Shown here: positions 1 through 11,251 of the stretch, piece by piece
Numbering within the stretch: the first letter of the stretch is position 1
How the letters are laid out: the number at the start of each line of letters is the position of its first letter
From: Setophaga petechia
Taxonomy: Eukaryota; Chordata; Aves; Passeriformes; Parulidae
DNA length: 64,000 bases
NCBI GenBank assembly: GCA_024362935.1
Contig: JANCRA010000006.1
Span: 32,667,924 to 32,731,923 of the forward strand
Direction of reading: 5' to 3'
Notes under the pieces: generated by a model
Seen by the model: the letters and a program-made list of their open reading frames with translations, nothing else
Told to the model about the DNA's origin: nothing
Database searches by the model: none
Program-made: the position numbers and the translations under genes

Positions 1-544
1 TAGCTGAAAATGTAATTAGGATAATTGAAAAGTGCAGATGAGTCGAGGGGCCAGCTGGGAATAGAATTGGGATAGTAGAAGATTGCATATTTTAGGTAAG
101 ATTTTAAAATGAGGTAAGAAGCTAAGTTAGTAATACAGCTAGCAGAAATCATGTCCCTTAGTTAAAGAGTAGCAAATATATTAGGAACATAAAGCTAGGA
201 GTGACAGGGATAGAGGAAGCAATTGTGAAGGAGCAGAGACCATAGAAATACCTTGCCTTAAGAATAATTGAACAGTTAGGACAGGCTTGGACCATGACTA
301 GCAGGTCAAAAGGTCTTGCCAACTGGCCATGGCAGAAGAGTTCACCATGAGGAAAGCGGCTTTCCTCCTCCCATACAACCACTGCCTCATTTCAAAATCC
401 CACCCACCCACTTAAGGCAGTACAATTGTGCAGCTGTATATAGATATTGAGCTGAAAAAAATACAAAGCAGGCAGGCAATAATTATGTATTATGGGTCCT
501 TAGGAACCTAATGTAAAACCTTTCTGTAGAAATAGAGACCAGGA

Positions 545-1800
545 GTCCGTAACTCCTTGCACGTGTCTTTGGAAACTAGTTCGCATGTGTCCAGCGCTGC
601 AATAAAGATGCTTCTTTTCTACTATAATTAGTTGAAGAGTCAGCTGCCCATGCTTCAAGGGTTATGCTGGAGTAGTGAACTGATTTGGAAGGCAGCAGAA
701 GAGTTTCAGCGGGCAATTTTTGGAAGAGATGGAAGGCTCTTGTGACTGAAGGGAAAGCCATTTGGAATGGAGTAATGATCCCAAAATCCATACCACTGTA
801 TCTTTGTGTCTGAATTTAAATCAGAATTTTTATAGATAGCTCCATGCAATTTGTCTACAAATGTATCAAAGTCTTCATTCTTCTTTGGTGACTTTGTGTA
901 AAAGACATGGTGTGAAACTTACCTGGAAGTGCAAGGATAGCATGATATGCTAGTTGTTGCCTCATCTGTAAGACTTGATCAATGCTCTTAGCCTGGCCAG
1001 TGGCAGTAGCCCAGGGCCCCTTGCCAAGTAACTGTTGTGCTGTTAAACTATATAGAGGATCACCCTGCACTCTAGGTCTTGCTGCTTCTTGAGCACACTT
1101 TTCCTCCCAGCTTTTATGAAACATCTCCTGCTGATGGGGTGGCATTATAAGTCTTATTAGGGTATGCACATCAGCTGGAATTAATGTGTTAGATGGAAAA
1201 ATACACTGCAGAAGTGACTGTGCAAGTTGGGATTTTCAACCAAATTATGAAATTGCAGCTCTCAATTTTTCTAAAATCTTCCAATTGAAAGGTTCTCAAA
1301 CTCTACTTGCAGCATTAGTTACTACAGGAAAAGCTTCTACATCATTGGAGAGAAAGGTCCCTTCTACAATAGCTTCTGGAATAACTTTTTTCTACTTTAG
1401 TTTCGGAGCTGCTTCAATTTCAGGGTCACATTCCAACTCCAATTCCACGTTCTTTACAGCGTGAGAGGGAGGATTTTGTTTAACTGGCTGAATGCTGGCT
1501 CAGAGCCAGAATGGAGGAGTTTTTGCAAGACAAGGACCATATTCAGCCAATGCACAATCCAGCATGCTTGTAATAATGGACAGTGAACACGTTGACAAAG
1601 AATGAATTATGGACATACTCAGAATTGGGGGTGGTAAATCCTCAAAAAAGATACAAGAAGAAGAGTCATCAGGACTCAGCAAGTTTGTCAGAAAGCTTGG
1701 GAGAGTGAGCCATGGGTAGGCCAGACAACCAAGCAAGATGCGTAAAAAATTAGATGATCCAATCAGCATTCTATTTTAGATGCGTGAACAGCTAGGATTA
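545..1800 (-). pseudogene. gag: Old betaretrovirus-like gag remnant (left arm)
   Basis: Read on the minus strand, the stretch encodes a capsid-like protein. The longest open part (855-1169, 104 codons) contains LIRLIMPPHQQEMF, SWEEKCAQEA and GDPLYSLTAQQLLGKGPW, the pattern of the betaretrovirus-type capsid N-terminal domain. Earlier text (about 1185-1480) continues the N-terminal capsid part, with in-frame stops. Later text (about 800-860) resembles the major homology region in a shifted frame. There is no pol next to it and no LTR was identified. Frameshifts and stops make it non-functional. The mirror copy lies at about 44290-45560. The family call comes from motif pattern only. Confidence 0.6.
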
Positions 1801-2973
1801 AGCAATCATGTATTAGCTAGAGAGACGTGGACAGTAAAGATTTATTTTAAATATAGTCTTTTAAAGGATAATAAATTTGGCTTCACTAGATCATATTGGT
1901 GATGGTGTGATGTCCCAGACCCTCCGTGCCCCGCAGCCTGTTCCCGCAGGAGGCTCTGGTGAGCCCCTTGCAGGACGCTCCGCCGTGCACGCAGCCCTTC
2001 TCCTGCCCGCCCAGAACGCTCCTGGCACAGCAGGACACAAGCTGGCCGGCTCTGGGCTCAGCACACCCCAAACAGAGGGGCAGGAAGATGCAGCGGCTGT
2101 TTTGCAGCCCTGCCCAAGAGAGGTGGGAAGGGTCTCCCCCCTCTGGTCTCGCTTGGTTGGGTTTCTGACTGGGCCTGAGGTGAGGGCTGCCATTCCTCAC
2201 TTGTAGGGAGACCACAGCTGCCAGAACCACACCGAGCCTGCAGGCACTGCCTGACAACGCTGCAGCCACTGGGACGGTCCTGCCTCTGAGGGTCAGCCAC
2301 TCCCTGCTGCTGCTGCTGCTTTCAGGCACACGCAGAGCTCATTGTTAGGCCACAATGGTCTCTGCTTCTGCCCTCTTCCTGTCCCTGTGTAGGGATGGAG
2401 CATTGCTGTGCTTTCAGGAAGCTCTCTGTGAAAAACTTCCAGCATTGCAAGCTCCTCTGCTCTCCATAGATGCATGCTGTGGAATCCCTCACAGCTGCCT
2501 TCACAGCATCCTCAAGCTGGCTCTTCTAAAACCCAGGCTCCTTGTTCCCTTCAGCATGCTCAGCACGACCTTCAACTCCATGGTGCTGTGCAACTGGAGC
2601 AGCAGCACAGGGACCTTTGCAGCCTGAGCTGCCCTTGTTCCTCTCTGCCCGTGCACAGAACACAGCGTGGAAGAGAACGGCAGCAGGGCCCTGTGTGTCC
2701 CCGGGCTCAGGGTTTGTGCCACTTCAGCTCCATGGACACGTGGGTAAAGTGACAAAGCTAAAACTGGTTATTAAGGGAAGGCAAAGCAAAGGGGTGAACT
2801 GGGAGGCAAAAAAGGGGCTGGGCAGGGCCTGGGGGCTGGAGAGAGGGAGGGAGCTGCCAACAAGGAGGGAGATGCCAGGAGCCCCTGGAGCTTCCCACAG
2901 GCTCAGCTGTGACCAACAAGAGCTGTGCCTGGAGTTCCAGCTGGAACCCTGTGCTCTGCAGGTGGTCTCATCT
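1801..2973. other. Non-coding stretch of the left arm
   Basis: No gene is recognised. It lies between the gag remnant and the last MROH-like exon. It contains a short CTG/CAG run at 2304-2320. It also holds, at about 2030-2033 (GCAG), the empty counterpart of the site where ERV-C inserted in the other arm. The short open frames on both strands show no domain and differ between the arms. Confidence 0.6.
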
Positions 2974-5900
2974 TTATTGGCAACTGGGGGTTGCCCAAGG
3001 ACATGGGTTCTTCTTAACCTGCAGATGAAGTTCAGCAGATCTTGCCTCAAACTTCATCAGCTGGATAACTTGGTTGCTGAAGAAAGGGCACTCGTACTCC
3101 TTCAGGGCTTGAAGGGCTGGAAAAAAGAAGCCCAGAGCCACAGTTAGAGGCCGGATTGCAGGAATCCAGGGAAATACTCCTGCCAGGCAATCTCAGCCGG
3201 CTCCTGCTACGGCCAGAAGGGAGCCGGAGACACAGGCTTGGGCCGGAAGGTGCTGGCCTCGGCTGCCCCTCGTGTCCCTGAAAGCACTCCGGGCTCTGTC
3301 CCCGCCGCCCCTCGTCCACACAGGGAGCAGAGCCCTCGGCAGCCCGGGCAGGGATTGTAGCTCCGGAGCCGGGATTTGCAGCTGCCCCCGGCGGCCCTCG
3401 CTGGCACCCCCGCGGCTGCCCCCACTCACCCTGACTGAGGACCTGGAGCTCCTCCTTCTGCCCCACCATGAGCACTCGGCCAGCCCTGGCAGGACAGAGC
3501 CCGTGGCGGCGCCAGGCGGCACAGCTGCCCGACACGGCCGCTGCCACCCTGCGGCCGCACGCCCTCCTGCCCGGGCAGGGCTCCTGCCGGCCCTGCCGCA
3601 CGCTGCCGCCCGAGGGCTCGGCTGCGGGAGGGCGGCGGCAGCGCCGAGGGCGGGCGGGGCTGCAGCGGCCCGGGCGCGGCTCCCGCTGGAGCCGGGGCAG
3701 CGGCCGGGCCGGGGGCAGGGAGGGGCGCTGGGCTCGGGGCTCACCCATCAGCCTGACGGCCGCCTGTCGCAGGGGCCTCTGTGGGCTCTGCAGGTGCGGC
3801 AAGGCCCAGCGCAGGTGCTCGGCTGCTCGGCTCTCGTCCTGCAGCAGCTGCGGGGAGCGCCGGCAGGGAAGGCTCGGCGCGGGCTCTGCCCCTCGGCCGG
3901 GCGGTGCCTGCGCCCAGCAGCGGCCGAGCTGGCCTGCACGGCCCGGGGCAGGGAGCGGCGTGCGGGGCGCAGGCTGGCGGGCCCGGCTGCGGGGCCGGGC
4001 AGGGCCACAGCTGCCAGCCCCCCGCACCGAGCACCGGCGGCAGGGCTCGGGCTCCTGGGCTGTCCTTACCAGGCTGTCGGCGAACTTCATCCGCCGCTCC
4101 TTCGTCAGCAGTTCCTCGAGGTCCCTCCTCCTCGGGAAGCGTGCCGCACAAAGCAGGGCTTGGCCAGAGGCCTGGAGAGCGGCAGAGAGCCGCAGGTGGC
4201 ACCAGAGCCCAAGGCACGGCGCCCGTGTCCCTGGGCCACGGCCAGGGGAGGCTGGAGCCCGCCAGGCGCCAGGGCAGAAACCGGCCAAGCCCCTTGCCAG
4301 GGATGCGGCAGCGTCACACAAAACCTGACCTTGGCCACCTGCAGGTTCTCATCGTGCCAGCGCAAGAATAGAGGGAGCAGGCTCTGGTTCACGATTGTCG
4401 TGAGAAGTTCTTCCCCCTCTTCCATTACCAGCTCCATCACCTTGCAGAAGAGCTGAATGGAGAGCAGCTGCACGTGCTTTTGTTCTGGAAGGAAAGGAAA
4501 AGTCCTAAGCACCAACTACTTCAGGCCCATTGGGGCAAAGGCCCAGAACTGCACAGAACACAAAGTTTCCAGGTAGCCACTGCCCCCTTCTCACCAGCGA
4601 GGGCTCTTGGCCGAGCACCATGCGGCCTCTGAGCGCCAGGCGCAGCCTGTCCCTGCACTGGGTCGGCAGGTGCCTGGATACCACCAGCAGGGCACTGGGA
4701 CCGTGTTTGCTCAGGTCCAGGCGCTCGAGGAGCGGAAAGGCACAGGAGGGCAGTGACGGGGGAGCCGGCCAGCAGGAGCCCAGAGCCTCACAGGGCCGGG
4801 CCCAGGCAGCAGCAGCAGCACAGGGCGCAGGCAGCGTGCCAGGCAGCTGCAGCTACGAGAGGCCCGAGAGCTGGGAGGCAGCTCAGCCAGGCAGCGCTGG
4901 ACACCCGGCTCACCTCCACAAAGAAGGCCAGGGCAGGCAAATGCCAGCAGGTCTGTTTCCCCATGAGCAGGCTTAGCAGGTGCAAGGCCATGTAGGGACA
5001 CAAGGGGCTCAAGCCACGGCGCATCTCCCTGGCAGGGGAAAAAGGCACCAAGGCCCTGAGCCTCCCAGGGTGGGCAAACCTCTCCCAGGAGTGACTCACA
5101 GAGGTCTGATCTTTCCCCAGCGCTCTGCAAGTGCATATGAGCCCCTTGGGAGGCAGCTGCTCCTGGGCATCCTCCTCTCCCAGCCCTTTGCAGTCTGCTC
5201 GGCCCTCCCTCGGTGACAAGGCCCTCTTGCTTACGACCCCGGGGACTGTGTGGGGCACTGCAGGCACAGGGCACAAATGCTGGCAGTGGTGGCAGGAGTA
5301 AGGGATGTCACCTGGCCAGCAGACCCGCTGCATAGTGCTGGGTGTCGGCACAGAGCAGGGTGTCGCAGAGCTGCTTGTGCTCTGAAGCCAGCAGATTCTT
5401 GCCAAAGCCCAGGCAGGAGAGCAGAGCCTTCATGGTCTGCGCTGCAAACCTGCCTGCCAAGCAAAGGCCAGGTCATTCTGGGAGCGCTGGCCCTGGCCAC
5501 GAGGGCATGGGAAGGACGGGGTGCCTGGTACCTGTTGGGGTGGCTGGGAAGGCTGTGTTCCTCCAGGCATGCTCTCCAGAAGCTCCGGGTCTCAACGTCC
5601 CCTGGCATCTGCTCTGTGGCGGTGACAATTTGCAAGAACAGAGCCACGAACAGTTGGGGAGAATGAAGCAGAATGGCATAGTGCCACTCGGACATGGGGG
5701 CAATCCTCCACATTGTCAGAGTTGCCTGCAAGAGACAAAGTAGCCTGAGACAGCGCTCAGTGCCAGGGTGTCCATGAGGCAGGGCCCGAGGGGAGACGCA
5801 GGGGGAGCACCCGGCCTGCTGCCCCTGAGCCTGCCCCTAGGCCAGCTTTGAGCCCAGGCAGGGAGCTGCAGGCTGAGGAGAGCAGGGAGAGCTGCTGGAG

Positions 5901-7188
5901 AGGCGACCGGGAGGGCGAGCAAAGGCCAGCTCCAGAAACTCACAGCCAGGGCAAGGACGGCCTTGTTGTCCCCCCAGGAGAAGCTGCCGTAGGGTGGCTG
6001 CTCCTCCATGGCAGAGAGCAGCGCTGGAAGCACCTCCTGGGCGGCCACTCTCGACGTGCCCGTGGCTCTCCACATCAGCGCGGTGGCTCTGTGGGAGCTG
6101 AGCTGTGTGTCAGCACCGTGCCACGTGCGGCTGCGTGGGGCTGGGTGACAGAGCCCTGGTGCCCTGAGGAGCAGGGAGGGAGCATGGCAGAGGCTCAGGA
6201 AACAGAAAGGCCCGAGTTTCCCGCAGCTCTCCATCTGTCTGGCAGAGCCCGCTGGACAGGCTGTACAGGGTGAGGGGCCCTGTGGGCCGGTGAGCCCCGA
6301 GCTCTCGAGGCAGTTGTGCCCCGTACCCGCAACACGCTGGGGCACAGCGCAGAAGGCTCATCACCACTTGAGCAGGGTGTTCTTCAGTCAGGCTCAGAAT
6401 CTCCGTTTGCAGCCCGGCGTCCATGGTGACACAGGACGCCAGTCTCTGGAAAATGTCCCTGACCGTGGCCAGCACCTGGAGGAGGCAGCATGGGAAAGAC
6501 TTGGAGTGCTGTCCAAGGCAGACACTTGGCCAGCTTCCCCCAAGAAGTGCTTGCCTTCCCACACCAGTGTGATGGCCTCAAAGGCTGAGGGGGTCCAGCA
6601 TATGTAGCTTGAGGGGCCACATGATCCTGGGAGACCTTCAGCCCTGGCCCCATGCTGCTTACCTGCTGTGGAGAAGCAGCACGCTTCTGGAAAACCTCCA
6701 GAGTGGGTGCAGGAGTCCCGGTCAGTGTGGGCCTGGCCTGAGTCTCTGGCATGCCCTGAGCCTGGGTGTCAGTGGTGGCCATGCCCTCAGTCAGGGCCAT
6801 GTCAGCCTCCGCCCTGCCCTCAGCCGTGTCCTGCTCAGAGGCTGCTGCGAGCTCTGAGGACGCTGAGCTGGCAGCAGGCTCTGCCCGCAGCTGGCCAGGC
6901 CTGGAGTCGGGCTGGGCCGTGCCCTTGGTGTTGGTGCCGCCGGTCTTTGTGCAGCCAAGGTGCAGGAGCCTCCGCAGTGTCTGCAGCAGAAGGGCGGGAA
7001 GAGAGGAACGTTCCATGGCCTGCTCCAAGCGCGGGACTCGGCCGGGCAGTGCCAGCAGGCCCGGCCCAGGTGGGGACGGCCGCAGGTACCTGCGCTGCTC
7101 TGCAGAAGAGGCCAAAGGTGGATTCCTGCTCTTGAGACCAGTCCTTGGCTGCATCAGGCAAAGAGCGAGCGTAGCCAGAGCTGAGGGG
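2974..7188 (-). pseudogene. MROH-like (Maestro HEAT-like repeat) gene, copy A, probably decayed
   Basis: Minus-strand exons with GT-AG borders are readable at 7090-7188, 6663-7019, 6327-6475, 5944-6088, 5532-5725, 5312-5453, 4914-5028, 4595-4723, 4330-4484, 4070-4171, 3745-3847, 3430-3485 and 2974-3116 (stop TAA at 2974-2976). Products such as PQLFVALFLQIVTATEQMP, TMKALLSCLGFGKNLL, QLLSIQLFCKVMELVM, NQSLLPLFLRWHDENLQVAK and AAEHLRWALPHLQSPQRPLR are characteristic of the avian MROH family, HEAT-repeat scaffold proteins of poorly known role. The 357-nt exon (6663-7019) encodes an Ala/Thr/Glu-rich linker. A further acidic exon (LDWVEEEEEGPG, about 7370-7545) may lie upstream. Defects: exon 3430-3485 is 56 nt where the other two copies have 57, which shifts frame, and only about 110 bases separate exons 4595-4723 and 4330-4484, where copy B has another exon. 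An expressed variant cannot be excluded. Confidence 0.65.
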
Positions 7189-8795
7189 CTGCGGGAGAGA
7201 CCGGAGAACACAGCCCAGCCCTGCGCTGCCCAGGCAGGGAGAGCCCCGGCATGCTGCAGGGGGATGGAGCACGGCCACTGCGCATGTCTGCCTGGCCCCT
7301 CTTCTGTCTTGTCCGTGGGCAATTCCCCAGGGGATGGCATGGCATGGCATGGGGCCAAGTTGGGTGCAGGCTCTAGCCCTGCAGCCCAGCTCTGCCACTC
7401 ATCCTCCTGCGGTGGATGGAATGGCACCACCTCTTCAGTCTCCAGTGCTGGGGCAGCTCCAGGGCCTTCTTCCTCCTCCTCCACCCAGTCCAGCTTGGGC
7501 ACTCTCGGGGGTCTCTGCTCTATGTGAGTGCCTGGAGCTACTTGCAGGAGAGATGGCTTGGGAAAGCTCCGGGGCACCAAGTCCCACACTCTGCCCTTGA
7601 GGGCAGCTGCAGAATAGAAGCCGCAGAAGGCCACGGGTAACCGAGTACTGTGCTCTGGCCTTGAGCTCAGCTGCAGGAACAACGCCACAGAAAAGCCCCG
7701 GGTAAGACAGGAACGAGTGCGCTGTGCGGGGGCTCCTCACGGCACCGCTCTGTCCCATTATGCCCCGTTGCATGTTCCCAGCACCTGGGCAAGCTTCTAT
7801 TTCCCACGTATCAAAAAGGGGCCTTGGACACCGGGTTCCGTTCCATGGCACGCTGACTGTGCTGCAGCGTGTCACCCACAGCCCTTGCACACATTGTCTC
7901 CTGCCCTGGGGCCGCCCCCAGCCCAGCCAAAGTGGCCCAGGCAGGAAGGAATGCCTGGCCCCAGGTGTCTGAGACAGCCCGCAAAAGACCTTTAGGAAGG
8001 GCTCAGACCATCAGCAAACACCGCCCGGCTCTGTGGGCTCAGTCCTATCCCCATATCTTTCCCTGACAGCATTTGAATTTCTAAATGAGAATCATTTGAA
8101 GGGAGGGGATTTACATTTTCCATTTCAGAGAAGCCTTCTTCCTTCCTGAGCAGACACCTCTCTCTTCAAACCAAGACACTTGTTTATCATCTTGCAGATG
8201 CGCAGTTGCTGGGCAGCCCCGTTCTACACCAGGGACCTGGAGAACCATTCCCAGCAACTGGGAAAATCCTGCGGGGTCCATCCACCCATAGAAGAGGTCT
8301 CCAAATTTGCCCGGAAAGTGGGTCCAGCTTTTATAGGCCAAAAAGAGCAAGTCCAAGTGACTCGATGATATTTTTAGCCCAGATAGCCCTGCAGCTGAAG
8401 GCACACTTCACAATCAGCAGGGGACACAGCTAGACCAAAGCCCAGATCTCTTCCAGGAGCCTTTCTCCTCAAACATCCTTCAAACGAGCCTCCATTCAAG
8501 TCAGCTGGGAAAGTTTCTTCCAATGATACATGCTGGCACATAACTAGACAGGGTTATGTGAAAGATTCTAAAGCAGCAGCTCTGGAGTCAAAGAGCCAGC
8601 ACTAAGAGTCCTTGTCATGTCTTTGTAGCTAAATCCCACTTCGAGGGAGTGGAAGGAGTTTGGAACAAGCTAGAGAGCGGAGCTCTGAGTTTTTAGATGA
8701 TGCCATTGCTTTTTCTTCTCTTCTACATAGACAGGAAGAGTGAGTTTGGCTCACATCTCCACCGCATGGCTCACAGGGCTGCAAAACTTGTAGTT
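7189..8795. other. Region upstream of MROH copy A; no certain gene
   Basis: Positions 7200-7690 carry an open minus-strand stretch rich in Glu and Pro that may be a 5' exon of copy A (candidate exon about 7370-7545). From about 7700 to 8795 I see no recognisable gene, RNA or mobile element. The short frames there lack domains. ERV-A begins at 8796. Confidence 0.4.
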
Positions 8796-9135
8796 TGTTG
8801 CCTTCTGGTTCCGAAGGCAAGGCGACCTGGTTCCAGAGTACAGCACGGCGACCCCACCCTGGGCCACTCGGGCTAGAAGACGACGCTTACACCAATGTGG
8901 TGGACGGTCAAATAGGCTTTATTGTCTCTTCTCTAAGGGTTTTATAGTTTGGGGGGTTTCCTACGTAAAAAGGGGCTGGGGGTTAGTACAGGGTGTACTG
9001 GTACCTCCTATGTTAGGGGGGTTACATTCCTTAGTTACATTCCGAGGGTGATCCTTATCTCTGGGAGGAGGGAAGAGAGGCTTCTTGCAGCTTTCCGTAA
9101 CAGCCCGTTATCTTCCGAGCGCCTGTCCCTCCACA
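8796..9135 (-). repeat. ERV-A 3' LTR
   Basis: 340 bp, beginning TG and ending CA on both strands. In the minus orientation it holds a TATA-like TATAAAA (8946-8940) and a polyadenylation signal AATAAA (8923-8918), leaving a very short R. It matches 16898-17238 except for G/A near 8907 and one missing base in the GGGTGTAC stretch near 8995. The polypurine tract adjoins its U3 end. Confidence 0.93.
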
Positions 9136-9154
9136 TCTCCCCCCCTCTCTCCCA
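9136..9154 (-). other. ERV-A polypurine tract
   Basis: On the minus strand this reads as an A/G run (GGGAGAGAGGGGGGGAGA) directly upstream of the TGTGG start of the 3' LTR. That is the expected site and composition for plus-strand DNA priming in a retrovirus. Confidence 0.85.
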
Positions 9155-9307
9155 CAAATGAGTGAGGTAGTTACATGCATATATATATATATAGGCACTA
9201 AATGAGGTAAAAGGTTGGGGTCTAACAAGGAAAAAGGGGTTTTGGGAATCCTGAGTAAATTTCTGCCAGGCGAGTTTTCTCGTGACCGGCAGTGTTCCCT
9301 GATGAGT
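9155..9307. other. ERV-A env 3' untranslated stretch
   Basis: About 150 bases between the env stop and the polypurine tract. It contains a short AT dinucleotide run (about 9178-9193). No frame of note. Confidence 0.6.
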
Positions 9308-11251
9308 TCACAGCATCTGTTGCCGTCCTACGAAAAAGATGTCAGTCCGTTCCAGGCGACTCCGGACAAATGAGACTAGCTTGTTCAGCAGGCACGGTCC
9401 GAAGGTAACAGCTAAAAGCAACATTGCCAGCGGACCTGCTAGGGTAGAAATCAGGGTGGTTAGCCATGGTGATCGATTGAACCAGGATTCGAACCAGCCC
9501 TGCTGGGCTTCCCTGTCTTTTTGTCTCTGAGCTAGTCTGTTTCGGAGCTCTGCCATGGAGTCTCTGACAACTCCTGTGTGGTCTGCATAGAAGCAGCACT
9601 CCTCTTTCAGGGCAGCGCACAGGCCTCCCTGCTGCATGAACAGGAGGTCTAGACCTCGCCTGTTCTGCAGGACCACTTCTGAAAGTGAGGAGACTGACTT
9701 CTCCAGAAAGGATATGGATTTCTCGATCCTCTGCAGGTCCTCATCAATCGTCATCTGCAGCTGAGACAGTCCTTGGTGCTGAGTCGCTAGGGCCGAGACA
9801 CCTGTTGCTGTTCCAGCAGCTCCCAAGCCGAGTAGCATCGCTATAGTTATACCAGTTAATATTTCTCTTTTGCGGAGCCGGCTGGGTTCTTCGAAAAGGT
9901 GATACACCTCTTCATCTGAGTGATACAGGACCCTAGGAACGATCAGAACTTGGACACAGAAGTCGTTAGAATCACTGAATTTGGCAAGGAACACACAGGG
10001 ACTCACCCCAGATTTCTGACAAACCCACATAGCAGATGCGGAGGGGACTACCCACTTATTATTTTTCCTGTCAGGCTTGACTATTTCAGTACAGACGTCT
10101 CCTCTCCGCTTAGCTAGGGTTGCATTGCCAAAGCATTTGCCTCGACCTGTGACTTGGCTCAGGGTGATTCCCTTTCGGGGTGTGTCCCACCTGCACTGGT
10201 GGGGGGCATCGGCTGTGGAATAACTAAAGGGGGTATCTAAAGCGACTCCTTCATAAAAAGGGGGTTTAATATCATAACAAAGCCAACAGGAGTCAGTTAG
10301 GTTAGGGTTAGATTCGTTCAGGGATAGGAAGGTAGCATCTAACATACGAAGGATTGGGTCTGAATCTGACACGGCTGAGTGGCCTATCTGGAAGGCTTCC
10401 TCATCGCCGGTTGGGACCTTGGTGTCCCTTGTGGGTAGGGGTTTTGGGTAAGTTATGTTTCTCCCTTTCTGTGTGCTTTTTATTACTTTGTTGGGTCCAA
10501 CTGCTCGGGGTGCCGACGGTAGAAGCCTGGTAATTCGTACGTTCACCCATTGCTTTGACCCTTGAAGGACCACTGTCCACGCTTTGCCCACTGCCCAGCT
10601 AGGATGATTCGGCTGTAAAACTGTCATGTTGTAATGAGTGCATTTTTGAATTCTGGGGATTTTATGGCGGTTCCGATAGTAATTTCCGTGAAGGAAGACG
10701 GGTGTCTTGCATCTTGCAGGTGCCCAGGTGAATTGTAGGAACTTGTCGGGCTCTTGTGGGTCCCATCCAGGCCCCGACGGCCTGGCGTCCGTGACTATTG
10801 TTTCACAGCCCCAGTGCCCACAATGTCCCCACCCCGGTTGGTTACAGTAGCTCTTTCCTGGGTTCGAAGCTGGGCACCAGTAAGATAGGTACATGTGTGT
10901 GGCGTGTGGAGAATGGGGGTCTACCTTTGGTTGTCCTGGAAACAGATCTGTAACGCGAAGCACGAAGGATGGGGTGTTCGGTGTGGTGATGTCTTTGAGT
11001 ATCTTATTGTTGGTGAGATGTTGCATGACCCACCTGAAGGGCTGATGGGGGTAGTGGTCTGAGCTGGCTTGCCCTCTGGTGACAAGCCCCAGCAGCAATA
11101 TCACACAGAAGCACTGTTGCTGCTTGGGTCTCACTCTTGGGGGTTTCTCAGGCGCTGTCTGACGGCTTGGTGGTCTGTCACTTTCCTCTGGAAGGGGAGT
11201 GTACGCATCCCGAGGGCGTCCTATGATCATGTCCTGTAAACAGAAACTCAC
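9308..11251 (-). CDS. env: ERV-A Env, gammaretrovirus-type glycoprotein (647 aa)
   Basis: Open frame of 647 codons. A leader of about 62 residues ends in a hydrophobic stretch (CFCVILLLGLVTRGQA, 47-62). The surface subunit contains CWLC, the disulfide-isomerase motif of gamma-type Env. A furin-like site RLRKR ends at residue 462 and is followed by a hydrophobic, Gly/Ala-rich fusion-peptide-like stretch. The transmembrane subunit (463-647) has an LQNRRGLD immunosuppressive-domain-like region followed by CAALKEECC, a CX6CC motif. A membrane span lies near WLTTLISTLAGPLAMLLL, with a short tail. The start overlaps the 3' end of pol by 74 bases, so translation presumably uses a spliced mRNA. No break was seen. 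The gamma-type env joined to this gag-pol suggests recombination. Confidence 0.92.
   Translation of the reverse strand: MSFCLQDMIIGRPRDAYTPLPEESDRPPSRQTAPEKPPRVRPKQQQCFCVILLLGLVTRGQASSDHYPHQPFRWVMQHLTNNKILKDITTPNTPSFVLRVTDLFPGQPKVDPHSPHATHMYLSYWCPASNPGKSYCNQPGWGHCGHWGCETIVTDARPSGPGWDPQEPDKFLQFTWAPARCKTPVFLHGNYYRNRHKIPRIQKCTHYNMTVLQPNHPSWAVGKAWTVVLQGSKQWVNVRITRLLPSAPRAVGPNKVIKSTQKGRNITYPKPLPTRDTKVPTGDEEAFQIGHSAVSDSDPILRMLDATFLSLNESNPNLTDSCWLCYDIKPPFYEGVALDTPFSYSTADAPHQCRWDTPRKGITLSQVTGRGKCFGNATLAKRRGDVCTEIVKPDRKNNKWVVPSASAMWVCQKSGVSPCVFLAKFSDSNDFCVQVLIVPRVLYHSDEEVYHLFEEPSRLRKREILTGITIAMLLGLGAAGTATGVSALATQHQGLSQLQMTIDEDLQRIEKSISFLEKSVSSLSEVVLQNRRGLDLLFMQQGGLCAALKEECCFYADHTGVVRDSMAELRNRLAQRQKDREAQQGWFESWFNRSPWLTTLISTLAGPLAMLLLAVTFGPCLLNKLVSFVRSRLERTDIFFVGRQQML

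Larger units (their letters stand above)
1..4018. repeat. Left arm of a ~4 kb inverted repeat
   Basis: The reverse complement of this stretch is found almost base for base at 32612-46117, once the ERV-C insertion is removed. Position 1 pairs with about 46117 and position about 4018 with about 32612. Beyond 4018 the match stops: the text next to the shared GGCTGGCAGCTGTGG differs on the two sides. Arm lengths are about 4018 and about 4023 bases without the insertion. Differences seen are scattered substitutions and 1-bp indels. The left arm is cut by the window edge, so the true repeat may be longer. Contents are the 3' exons of an MROH-like gene (2974-4018), a non-coding stretch (1801-2973) and an old gag remnant (about 545-1800). 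Confidence 0.9.

Noticed and set aside
3272..4456. Long open frames on the plus strand (394 and 286 codons) opposite the MROH-like exons
   Set aside because: The region is very GC-rich and open in several frames at once. The products are low-complexity Ala/Arg/Pro/Gly, and the minus strand has splice-bordered exons with family motifs.
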